From Bacteroidota bacterium (GTDB taxonomy: Bacteria > Bacteroidota > Bacteroidia > B-17B0 > Aurantibacillaceae), in the NCBI GenBank assembly GCA_030692515.1, contig JAUXZS010000045.1, positions 1 to 64,000 on the forward strand: DNA of 64,000 nt, given 5' to 3'. Each line of letters begins with the position of its first letter. The first letter of the stretch is position 1. Shown here one piece after another: positions 52,693 to 62,690 of this stretch. The position numbers were made by a program, and so were the translations under genes. Under the pieces are notes generated by a model. That model saw only the letters and a program-made list of their open reading frames with translations. It was not told the origin of the DNA and ran no database searches.

Positions 52693-55600
52693 ATGAATAC
52701 AAGAAATTTTAGAGTTCAAGGAAACATTGTATGTTTATTCACTCCTAGTGGATTACCTCCAGTAGTATCACATTTACCAAATATTGAAGTACAGTTTTGG
52801 TATAAAGCCGCATTAGATACTCTTTTTCTAGGAAAATGTCTTACCGATGATAGTGGAAATTTCACCATCGATCTACAAAAGGATAGCCCTGTTAATTATA
52901 TTATTGACGGTAAAATAAATAATGTATCCGCAAAAATTTTCTTTAATGGTAATCAAATTGAACCGGTTACTCCTATTCCAGCAATTATACTTCATGAGGG
53001 GTATAATAGCATAGGAACTTTTGAAATTGATGTAACAAACATCGAAGAAAGAAAATTACCTGATGAACTTACCGGAATTCCTAATACGCTTCCAATTTCC
53101 AATTCCGCCATTTTTCAATTCTATTACGATCTACATCCACCTGTTCCAACTGATTTGCAAGCCACGTTTTCTATTCTTGGTGCTGAAGGTGATATTTTAG
53201 AGGAAATAAATTTAAATCCTGACTCGGAAGGTTATTTGCAATTAAACATTCCAATGCAACCAGTGGTTGTTATTAAACCCGGAATTGACACTGTAGTAAA
53301 TTATTTTGTTGATGGTCCTTTTGATAATCGCAACGAAGAGAATTACCTAGAAGTATCAAACGGAGCAAGTCCGAATATTTACACACTAATTTGGGATATT
53401 GCCATAAAAGCAAACGTACTTCAAGTTCAAGATTCAGTTGGCGACTATCACAAAATATTACCGCTTATATCTGTTGGTACTGCAATCGACGCCATTTATT
53501 TAAATAAAAAAGGACAAGTTTACGGTTTCAATAACACAACAAATTTGTGGGAATCTCTTGGAACACTTCAGTTCACAAGGTTTGAATTTCCTGAAAATTT
53601 AACGGTAGTATCTGATGGATTTTACGAGCCTTCTACAACTAGTGGAATTATTACAACAGGTACTTTAGGTAGTATAGGTACTCCTTTCGAAGGTTTTTTT
53701 GGTACAGTTAAAAATCCAGAGTCATTTAACTTAACAGTACATCTCGATGTTTTTAATACGGGAGGCTCCGGTTTGCCACCAATATTTTCCGGTGATTTTT
53801 TGATTAAGCCAGGTGATACAGATATTCACTTGGTACTATTACCGGGAGCACCGCCTATGGCACCGGATAATACCCCAACAATAAGTGAAATTCAAACGAT
53901 AAGTGGCATTACATTTTCTCCAGTATTCACAGATTTCTTAACTACCAATGGTCTAACAACCACTGATAAAATTCGGCAAGCAGGGCCGATAACTTTTGTT
54001 AATAGTTTTCCAAGCTCAGGTGTTGGTCCGGTAGAACTGGAAACACTACAGGCTCACGTAGATTTATATTCAATTAATGGAGATGCTACACAAAATCAAT
54101 ATTTAATAAATGATGGGTTTGCAAATCTTCAGAAAATAGGAAATACTCCAAAGGATCAGTTTCTGAATGCAGTTGTGGATGCAAGCATGCCTTTATTTGA
54201 AGCCGCTAGAATTCATGAGGTTGCAACTCAGAATCAAAAATTAGTTGGGAATTTACTTGGGGGATTATTAACTGATCTTGGAATGGTAACTCCTGCCATA
54301 CCTCAATTACCCAATTCTAATTTTATTACAACATCCTTAGCGAATGCGGTTAATGCTTGTGGGTGTGACGATTGTAAATCAGGAATAAGTCCATTTGCTT
54401 ATTTAATGGATCTGATAAAGTATGGCGCAGGACATCTAGATCACATAGTTGCCCCTTTGTTTACTCATGGCGGTTCGATAAACAGTTTCGTAACACTTAT
54501 CTCGGATAAATTCCAACAACCTTTCGGAGCACTTAATGTTAATTGTAACACGCTTCATGATGAATTCTGTAGAGTTAGATTGGTAACTGAGGTTTTGGAA
54601 AAAGTTGTAGACATTAAGATCGCTAACGGTCAGCTTTCACCGGCACAGATTGCAAAATTAAATTCAGAAAGAAACCAATTCTTTACTTTAACTTATAAAT
54701 CTATTTTACTTGAAGCAGGGACATCTCTTGAAGAATTGAGAGATGTGGTTACAACAAAACCTGAATCCGAAAAAATAATTGTGGCACAGGCTTGGGCGGA
54801 TAAATTAGGGATTACACTTTACGATCCTGCATATCCTAATTTCACGGCAGATAGAATGTATCTAACTCTTGTGAACGGAAATACACAACAGATATTAAAT
54901 GCGGTAAATCTTGAGGCGGTTTTTGGGTTTAGAAATACAAAGAGAAATGTTCTTACAAATACTCCACTCTCAATAGTAGAGCAATGGAGAGCTAATTTTT
55001 TGCGGGATAAATGGAAGGCAGAGGATTATGCATTTACCAATTACAGTAGAGAAAATGTAATTTTCAATAATGATGCCACCTTTAAACCAAACTGGCAGCC
55101 TGTTATCGATCCGGATATCATGGGATGGACGGATATGACTTATGTTACATCTCCGTATGCCAAGGCACTTTGGGCTAGCAGAAAACAACAAACCGATGCA
55201 TTTCTTACTTATTGCATAACTAACAATGCAAATACAGTACGAACTTCTGTAGATTTTAATAATAGAATTGTAAGGGTATTAGGAAGAGATATTGTTACTC
55301 AGGTAATTGAAGGAAATGTTATTCAATTAGAACGTCCGGCGGGTACATGGAATAATTTAAACGTATTGAATTTAACTCTTAATCAAACAAACACGGATGT
55401 CGCATTAAAGAAACCTAGTCAGTTAGTACCGCAATCTCCAATGATAAAGCCTGTCGGAGCAAGTCCTAAAATGCGTTATAAAAGGATATTGGATGTACTT
55501 CCCGGCTATGTAACTGGAACCGCTATGATTCCTGTTTTAACATTCCCAAGCTCTGTTATTGTTGATCAACTTTTAGGAGGGTACGCAAAACTAGAAAGCA

Positions 55601-58600
55601 CCGCAGGAAGTTCACCTTATCAAACCGCACCTCCGGTTTCATCTCTTACAATTGGGCCCATCAGCTTTAATACATCCCTTAATCAGGTTACTATGACTTT
55701 GACAGGAGGAAATGGTGTTGATGCAATTTTCCTCGCCGGAACAATGAAATTCGTTTATGAAGTTGAAGTCCCAATTTTCACAGATATTATTTTAAACCCT
55801 GAAAATATTACTACCAACTTATTTTCTGTTACTCATAATTACACTTTGTTGACGCCTGTTCCTGCTGGTATGACTAGTCCCTTGCCTTATACGACATGGA
55901 ATCCTCCAAGTTGGCCACCGGTTATTGATCCAACATTATCTCCTTGGGGAAAATTAAAACAAACCTATCAGTTTCTAGCCGCTGGAACTTCAGTACCTGA
56001 GCTCACAAACATCATCACTGTCAATCTTCGAATGCCGGTAGCCTTATTTAATGAAATGATGCTGCTTATGCTCAATTGTGAGAATTATGTGAACTCAATG
56101 TACACGTTTGCAAGACCAACAATTGAAGAACTGTATCATATTGCTTCTGCAATGCAAACAAGCGCGAGAGTCCCTCAAAGGGATACATGGGTGAAAGAAG
56201 AAATAAAAGGTTCTCCTACTCCGCCTGCTTTGCTTAAATTGAATAGTCAGTTTTTTTGGAAATCGATCACTGAACCTATAGAAGGTCCATGGGACCCGAG
56301 TTTACAAACAATACCGAGTGCTGTTGGTCAAATTAATTCCACTCATGCGGCAATCATTGATCCGGAATTACTACTCGAATCTAATCTTGTGGTGAATCCT
56401 GAAGCGAAGCCATATAGGGATCTTTATGCGGCAAGAAAAATAGAATTGAATAACACATTCAACACCTTCAAAGGCTTTACTCAAACTCCCGCTTTTGACC
56501 CCAATGCTTTTACAAAAATGCTGAACCAGATCAATACAGGTTCCCCGGCGACTCCTTTTACTATTCCTCCTTATGCACCTACTGCTTTTGATATATTAAT
56601 GGATGATCTCCAAAGCACAGATCTGTTCAAGCAAAAGACAGCAAGTGATGCGGCATGGAATGCATTCAGGTTAACTCGTGAGCAATTATTAGAAATAGCT
56701 CCAACAAAAGCCGCCTATGAATTAAATGATCCTGTTAAACTTCCAACTTCAGCTCAAATTGATAAAGCAGTTAAAGTATTGGTTTCGGCATTTAAACGAA
56801 AGCGTTTATATCCTACAGGTACAGGTTGGATAGCGGAAGAAATCACAGGAGTTTTCCCAAATGGCGTTCCAGTGTTTTATTATAACGTCATGAAAATGAG
56901 GATGGCTCCTGGCAGAAGCGTATTTGATAATCGCACAGCATGGCAGTTAACTCTTGCTGAGTGGAATAGACAGCCCTTCATTCAATCAGATATCATACCT
57001 CCGGAATACATCAAGAATTTTGTTCCTTCAAATTGGGTATATACTACTTGGAACTTAAGGAGAATAGCATTAATAAATACTTATAATGCAATATCAGTTT
57101 TTATAAACCAATCTGTACCGACAGCAGGACAATTATTTACAAATTTAAAAGGGCAACTCGATTTAATTGTTCAACGTGTTTCTACGACAACTCCTTCGGG
57201 ATTAAATTATTTACCATACTTCACGGATCTTAAAGTCAAGGAAAGTAATAAGGAAGATATTCGACCTTTTGTTGCGCAATTAGGAATGTCGATGACAGAA
57301 TATAGATTTTTAAGTAAAATATATTCTGTACTTGAGAATGCAACCCCATCAGGACCATCTCCTTTAATTGAATCGGAATATGCCGACATTATTGATATTT
57401 TGATTCACATAAGAAATATCAATTTACCTTTTACATTGGTACAAGAGGAATACACACAGGGTATTTTATTAGATCAGGATTACTTCCAGATATTCCGATT
57501 ACCAATTTCTAATTTTCCTCTGGCGGATTTGCAAACCCTGAACAAATGGCGGGCACCATATAGCGCACGTAAAGAATGGTTAGATACATTGCAAACTCGT
57601 ATAGATAAGGAAAAAGCCGGATTAGAAAAATGGAAAGATATTTTGTTAGCGGCGGAAGATGTAAATATGCCATATATGCGCGATTCGCTTATAAGAGCAC
57701 TTACACTCCCATGCGAATTGTTTGCAGATGCCTGTGAGCGAATTGCAAAAACTTACTTTATCGAAACCAAAGATAATTGCTGTGTAAAACATACGCGCGT
57801 TTCATTCGCCATTGAAACTCTGCAAGGATTATTCTTTGCTTTACAAAATGGGGTTTTTGATGACTTTGTAACTAACTTTAAATTAATCGCACCATACTTT
57901 GAAAAAGAGTGGCAGTGGCTTGGTTCTTATGCAACTTGGCGTTCGGCTATGTTCATTTACCTATACCCGGAAAACTTATTATATCCAACTTTAAAAAGAA
58001 AACAAAGTCCGGCATTCATTAATCTCTCATCAACACTTAGAAGTTCCAATCGTTTCAGTCCTATAGATGCATGTTTTGAAGCCAAGCAGTTTCAAAAATA
58101 TTTGGATGATATAGAAAATATGGAAATCATTTGTAGCACAAGTGGCAGATCATATTATACGGACATTAATGCTAATCAATGTTGTGATAATCCTAATATT
58201 CTGAAATGGGAAACGTACACCTTTGGTCAATCAAAAACCGGGAAACCTTATTGGTGTATAAAACAAACCGAGGAATGGGATGGTTTGGATTTTTGGCAGC
58301 CTTTACCACTTGATATTAAAAACATAAAATTAATTGGCTGTTATATTCTTGGTACAAGAGGAGCAGGATGGGCTCCTATTGAATTATCATTATACCTTTT
58401 CTATTCTTATTTGGATAATGGTAAACTAAAAATGGGTAATATTAATAAACCTCTTTTTGAGCCCGGAAGTTCATGGTCATCTCCGGCTGATCTTGAAGAT
58501 CTACCTAAAATTGATGATGTGGAACCGGCAGCAGTAACAGCCTGTCAACACAGCCTTGATTGGGATGTACCATGCTTTATTTTCTCATATGGTAAGTCTA

Positions 58601-61600
58601 CTACAATTTATCAAACGATAACAATAAAGCAACCTTGGCGACACACTCCTTTTATTAGACGTCAAGACTGGTGGCAACCGCCAACATTCCAAATACCAAT
58701 AGCTGTATTCAACAATATTCACATGCATTATGCTTGGGATAGAGGAAACAATAAATTTATCACATGGGGTCTGAGAGTATATAATAATGATTTTAAACCA
58801 GTAACTGCGATTTTCCATCCACTATCGGCAGTGGTAGGAAATCAGGGGGGTATTACAATTGTGTTTCCACAATCGGTTAATATGGGTTACATTGGTAAGG
58901 TTGAAACCGCTCTATGGACACCTCCGTCAACGGATGGAACTATTAATATTATTGGCGCCTTTGAAAGCAGATTTGAAAATGATACTGTTATACTGCATTA
59001 TAGAAACTCTAGTGGCGCATACAAAATATATAAACTCACGACCAATAGTAGTATGCTTACCTTTGATCCTACTAGCGCTCCTTTACCTGATCCAATAACT
59101 TCTAGTCCATTTGTTTCAGTTAATGGTCCACCAAATTTAAAAAGAATATATCCTTTTTTCCAAGAAAGAGATGCGCTAAGAACTTATGCAGTTTCAGACC
59201 CTTCAGATCGCAAGTACGCTGTGAAAATTCTTGACCCTATTGTAACTGCTAATTACTGTATACTTCATCCGGAAAAAATCAATGATGTTCGTATTGAGTC
59301 CGCTGAATGTATTAAGGACATGAGTGTGCGAAAGACCAGTGTGGTAACAAAACTCAAGAAGAATATGAATTCTCCGCAAGGAACTTCTACGGGATGGATA
59401 AAGAGACCCGATTGCGTAAAACAACTTTTATATGAAGCTTATTATTTTACACCAATGTTATTGGCCCTTGATCAACAAAAAAGAGGGCAGTTCACCTCGG
59501 CTTTAGAATGGTATCGGTCAGTTTACGACTATACAAATGCCTTGCTCGATCAGCGAAAAATATTCTACGGATTAAAATTGGAGGAAACCATTCCAAACGT
59601 TTTTGTACAAGCTCCTGATTGGTTACTTGATCCGCTCAATCCGCATTTAATGGCGCAAACCCGCGCCAATGCTTATACCAAATATACTTTGATGAATATT
59701 GTGCAGTGTATGAACGCATACGCAGATCGACAATTCACTTTAGATACGATTGAAACTGTCCCGATTGCACGTAAATTATATAGCGAGGCTATTGAACTTT
59801 TAAAAATAGGTGGGCTATTGGTGAAAGATAATATGTGCGTTGTTTCCGCTAATGCTTGTTTGGATGAGGCTACAGGAACAGAAACAGCAAAAGGATGGAG
59901 TACGATGTATGGCAAACTAAAAGATGACCTTGCCGGTATCGGTAGTTCAGCTATTATTCAAAGCATTTCACCAAACATCATCGGTTTATTAAATTCTGCA
60001 ACAGAAGAAACCTATCCTGAAAAATTTGCCGCTGCTTTTGAATTGATCGAAACTTCAACACCGCCACCTGCTGCGACGGAAGATGTGACCGTGTTTATGA
60101 ATGGACAAGATCAGAGATTAAATGATGCAGGGCGCTATGTGCTTGCCTTAAATGACCCAAAGGATTTTAATCAATCTGTGGGTAATTGGTACGCTACAGC
60201 TGTTGCCGAAATTTCAGGAATATCCGTGGAGGAACTTTCAACAACGGATGGACAAGCAAAAATAAGCTGGTTAATGGATGCTGTACCAGATAATTCTACG
60301 CCATTTGCTTTTAATTTTACAAATACTACAGGTCAACAATATTTTAATGGGGACTTATCCTATAATCCAACTAATCCGGGATCTGCAGCATATGCAGTTA
60401 ATTTAAAATATAAAAATGCGCCTTCGGTAATTGGGTTGCAGCCAATTGAAATGCCCGTGGCTTTTAGCCCGCTCCTTGATTTTAAATTTTGTATGCCAAC
60501 CAATCCTGTATACAGATCGCTGCAAATGAAAGGTAACCTAGAGTTATTTAAAATATTTAATTGTAGAAATATAGCAGGAATTGTTCGCGAACTGAATGTA
60601 TTTGCTGCTGCCACGGATAGCACTACCGGTATACCAATTATCGGCGCAAGCGGTAATCTAGTTTTACCGGGCTCTAATAACTTTGCGCCAACTCAATATC
60701 GATTTAATGTATTATTGGAAAGAGCAAAACAAATCGCGCAGCAGGCACAGCAAATGGAGAGCCTATTCCTTGCATCCATTGAAAAAGAAGATTCGGAGAA
60801 TTACGCACAGTTAAGAGCAAGTCAAGATCTTGAAACTTCAAGAGCTACCATTAAACTTCAAGATTTGCGTATTAACCAAGCCAAGGATGAACGCGTTGTT
60901 GCAACTATACAATTGGATAAGGTCAATTTCACTCAAGACCATTTCAATGATTTAATTGCTGAAGGCTTAATTGGATTTGAAACTTCAAGTTTATTTCTAT
61001 TGCAAACTGCATTTGTTCTTCAGGGTCTAGCAACAGCTGGAAACGTTGTTGCCGCCGCTGGCAAATTTTCAAGCGGTGTCGGTTTTGCGGACGGTTTAAA
61101 ATTTTTAGCTGATTCCTTTTCCTCTGCGGCGCAGGCATTTTCAACTCAATCTTCTTTTCTTTCTCAAATGGCTTCTTTTAAACGCCGTGAGCAGGATTGG
61201 AAATTCCAAAGCCAATTGGCAGGGTTTGACATTAGCCTAGCTAATCAGCAAATTAGAATTTCTGACGACAATATTCGTATTGTTACACAGGAAAGAGATA
61301 TTGCAGTATTAAATAATAATCATGCGCAACAAACTGTTGATTTCTTAAAAAATAAATTCACCAATGCTGAATTATATAACTGGATGGGTGGTGTTTTAGA
61401 AGGAGCATACAGTTATATGTTGAATTTGTCAACAGCCATTGCAAGAACGGCTGAGCAGCAATTGTACTTTGAACGTCAGGAACAAGCGGGGCCATTTATA
61501 CTTAACGATTATTGGGAAACGCCTTCCTCAGGATTTACTTCGGGGACATCGGACACTAAGGCTGATCGTAGAGGGTTAACCGGGAGCGCAAGATTATTGG

Positions 61601-62607
61601 TTGATATTACCAAATTGGAACAACATGCTTTCGAGACCAATAAACGCAAGTTACAATTGACCAAAGTGGTCTCATTATCACAAAATTTCCCGGCAGAGTT
61701 TCAGAATTTTAAACAAACCGGCGTTTTAAATTTCGAGTTAACCAATAAATTATTTGATTACGATTTCCCTGGACATTATTTACGTTTAATTAAGGGAATT
61801 AAAACCACTGTAGTTGGATTACTACCGGTTTATGATAGTGTTAAGGCTACTTTAACAGCGAATACAATCTCGTATACTGTAATTGGTGGAACCACCTTTC
61901 AGAAAATTCCTATTCGAAGAGTTGAAGTGGATTCTGTGGCACTCACTTCCTCTAATAATGCTACCGGCTTATTTGAATTACAACCTGTTCAAAATGAATT
62001 ACTCAATCCTTTCGAAGCAATGGGTATTGAATCGCAATGGGAATTTAAATTACCACAATTCAGTAATCGTTTTGATTTTACCAATATTGCCGATGTATTA
62101 TTAACGGTTGATTATACAGCCTTTGATAATTTCCAATACCGAACACAGGTGTTACTTGATATTGATAATACGCTGTTCTTTAACCGTGGATTCTCCTTCA
62201 AAAACAATTTCCCTGACCAGTGGTTTGAGTTGGGCGAGGTATTGGAGGGACCTTCAACTTTTGCAGTTACCATTCAATTAAAACGTGAGTTGTTTCCGCA
62301 AGGAATTCAGAATCTGAAACTTGATGGAAGTCCTTTGCAGTTATTTTTTGCAAGAGCTAACGGTTTTGAGGATGAAATTGAAATTTTTGACTTCTTACTA
62401 TCCACAGGAACCCCCTCAATAAATAAAAAAACAAATAAAGGGATTGTATCAGTATCAGTAAGTACTATTAACAATAGTCCTGTTACGAACCTAAAATTAG
62501 TTTTTGATAATAATCCTATTAACAGAGAATTATTTTCTCAAGGAAATGTAACAGATATTTTATTATTGGTAGGATGTAAGGCAGAGTTAACAAAGTATCC
62601 ATTGTAA
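52693..62607 (+). CDS. Tc toxin A subunit (TcA/TcdA-like), 3304 residues
   Basis: Pore-forming and receptor-binding subunit of an ABC (Tc) toxin complex. In order: two transthyretin-like N-terminal domains (about 1-230); a VRP1-like segment (CGCDDCKSGISPFAYLMDL, about 552-570); a helical shell; the ABC-toxin region (WLGSYATWRSAMFIYLYPEN, about 1742-1761); a neuraminidase-like beta region (about 1835-2170); a long helical hairpin set with hydrophobic stretches, which should form the pore (about 2660-2940); and the TcB-binding domain (FDYDFPGHYLRLIKG, about 3022). TcdA1 has about 2516 residues, so this protein is long, mainly at the N-terminus. No signal peptide is visible. The TcB gene follows after 83 bases. 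Confidence 0.9.
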   Translation: MNTRNFRVQGNIVCLFTPSGLPPVVSHLPNIEVQFWYKAALDTLFLGKCLTDDSGNFTIDLQKDSPVNYIIDGKINNVSAKIFFNGNQIEPVTPIPAIILHEGYNSIGTFEIDVTNIEERKLPDELTGIPNTLPISNSAIFQFYYDLHPPVPTDLQATFSILGAEGDILEEINLNPDSEGYLQLNIPMQPVVVIKPGIDTVVNYFVDGPFDNRNEENYLEVSNGASPNIYTLIWDIAIKANVLQVQDSVGDYHKILPLISVGTAIDAIYLNKKGQVYGFNNTTNLWESLGTLQFTRFEFPENLTVVSDGFYEPSTTSGIITTGTLGSIGTPFEGFFGTVKNPESFNLTVHLDVFNTGGSGLPPIFSGDFLIKPGDTDIHLVLLPGAPPMAPDNTPTISEIQTISGITFSPVFTDFLTTNGLTTTDKIRQAGPITFVNSFPSSGVGPVELETLQAHVDLYSINGDATQNQYLINDGFANLQKIGNTPKDQFLNAVVDASMPLFEAARIHEVATQNQKLVGNLLGGLLTDLGMVTPAIPQLPNSNFITTSLANAVNACGCDDCKSGISPFAYLMDLIKYGAGHLDHIVAPLFTHGGSINSFVTLISDKFQQPFGALNVNCNTLHDEFCRVRLVTEVLEKVVDIKIANGQLSPAQIAKLNSERNQFFTLTYKSILLEAGTSLEELRDVVTTKPESEKIIVAQAWADKLGITLYDPAYPNFTADRMYLTLVNGNTQQILNAVNLEAVFGFRNTKRNVLTNTPLSIVEQWRANFLRDKWKAEDYAFTNYSRENVIFNNDATFKPNWQPVIDPDIMGWTDMTYVTSPYAKALWASRKQQTDAFLTYCITNNANTVRTSVDFNNRIVRVLGRDIVTQVIEGNVIQLERPAGTWNNLNVLNLTLNQTNTDVALKKPSQLVPQSPMIKPVGASPKMRYKRILDVLPGYVTGTAMIPVLTFPSSVIVDQLLGGYAKLESTAGSSPYQTAPPVSSLTIGPISFNTSLNQVTMTLTGGNGVDAIFLAGTMKFVYEVEVPIFTDIILNPENITTNLFSVTHNYTLLTPVPAGMTSPLPYTTWNPPSWPPVIDPTLSPWGKLKQTYQFLAAGTSVPELTNIITVNLRMPVALFNEMMLLMLNCENYVNSMYTFARPTIEELYHIASAMQTSARVPQRDTWVKEEIKGSPTPPALLKLNSQFFWKSITEPIEGPWDPSLQTIPSAVGQINSTHAAIIDPELLLESNLVVNPEAKPYRDLYAARKIELNNTFNTFKGFTQTPAFDPNAFTKMLNQINTGSPATPFTIPPYAPTAFDILMDDLQSTDLFKQKTASDAAWNAFRLTREQLLEIAPTKAAYELNDPVKLPTSAQIDKAVKVLVSAFKRKRLYPTGTGWIAEEITGVFPNGVPVFYYNVMKMRMAPGRSVFDNRTAWQLTLAEWNRQPFIQSDIIPPEYIKNFVPSNWVYTTWNLRRIALINTYNAISVFINQSVPTAGQLFTNLKGQLDLIVQRVSTTTPSGLNYLPYFTDLKVKESNKEDIRPFVAQLGMSMTEYRFLSKIYSVLENATPSGPSPLIESEYADIIDILIHIRNINLPFTLVQEEYTQGILLDQDYFQIFRLPISNFPLADLQTLNKWRAPYSARKEWLDTLQTRIDKEKAGLEKWKDILLAAEDVNMPYMRDSLIRALTLPCELFADACERIAKTYFIETKDNCCVKHTRVSFAIETLQGLFFALQNGVFDDFVTNFKLIAPYFEKEWQWLGSYATWRSAMFIYLYPENLLYPTLKRKQSPAFINLSSTLRSSNRFSPIDACFEAKQFQKYLDDIENMEIICSTSGRSYYTDINANQCCDNPNILKWETYTFGQSKTGKPYWCIKQTEEWDGLDFWQPLPLDIKNIKLIGCYILGTRGAGWAPIELSLYLFYSYLDNGKLKMGNINKPLFEPGSSWSSPADLEDLPKIDDVEPAAVTACQHSLDWDVPCFIFSYGKSTTIYQTITIKQPWRHTPFIRRQDWWQPPTFQIPIAVFNNIHMHYAWDRGNNKFITWGLRVYNNDFKPVTAIFHPLSAVVGNQGGITIVFPQSVNMGYIGKVETALWTPPSTDGTINIIGAFESRFENDTVILHYRNSSGAYKIYKLTTNSSMLTFDPTSAPLPDPITSSPFVSVNGPPNLKRIYPFFQERDALRTYAVSDPSDRKYAVKILDPIVTANYCILHPEKINDVRIESAECIKDMSVRKTSVVTKLKKNMNSPQGTSTGWIKRPDCVKQLLYEAYYFTPMLLALDQQKRGQFTSALEWYRSVYDYTNALLDQRKIFYGLKLEETIPNVFVQAPDWLLDPLNPHLMAQTRANAYTKYTLMNIVQCMNAYADRQFTLDTIETVPIARKLYSEAIELLKIGGLLVKDNMCVVSANACLDEATGTETAKGWSTMYGKLKDDLAGIGSSAIIQSISPNIIGLLNSATEETYPEKFAAAFELIETSTPPPAATEDVTVFMNGQDQRLNDAGRYVLALNDPKDFNQSVGNWYATAVAEISGISVEELSTTDGQAKISWLMDAVPDNSTPFAFNFTNTTGQQYFNGDLSYNPTNPGSAAYAVNLKYKNAPSVIGLQPIEMPVAFSPLLDFKFCMPTNPVYRSLQMKGNLELFKIFNCRNIAGIVRELNVFAAATDSTTGIPIIGASGNLVLPGSNNFAPTQYRFNVLLERAKQIAQQAQQMESLFLASIEKEDSENYAQLRASQDLETSRATIKLQDLRINQAKDERVVATIQLDKVNFTQDHFNDLIAEGLIGFETSSLFLLQTAFVLQGLATAGNVVAAAGKFSSGVGFADGLKFLADSFSSAAQAFSTQSSFLSQMASFKRREQDWKFQSQLAGFDISLANQQIRISDDNIRIVTQERDIAVLNNNHAQQTVDFLKNKFTNAELYNWMGGVLEGAYSYMLNLSTAIARTAEQQLYFERQEQAGPFILNDYWETPSSGFTSGTSDTKADRRGLTGSARLLVDITKLEQHAFETNKRKLQLTKVVSLSQNFPAEFQNFKQTGVLNFELTNKLFDYDFPGHYLRLIKGIKTTVVGLLPVYDSVKATLTANTISYTVIGGTTFQKIPIRRVEVDSVALTSSNNATGLFELQPVQNELLNPFEAMGIESQWEFKLPQFSNRFDFTNIADVLLTVDYTAFDNFQYRTQVLLDIDNTLFFNRGFSFKNNFPDQWFELGEVLEGPSTFAVTIQLKRELFPQGIQNLKLDGSPLQLFFARANGFEDEIEIFDFLLSTGTPSINKKTNKGIVSVSVSTINNSPVTNLKLVFDNNPINRELFSQGNVTDILLLVGCKAELTKYPL

Positions 62608-62690
62608 TTAGAAATGTTGAATTATGAACGTTGGCTTAATTTTAAACTTGTTAATTCATTTTTAGTTGAAGTCCGCAACCAGAAATTATT

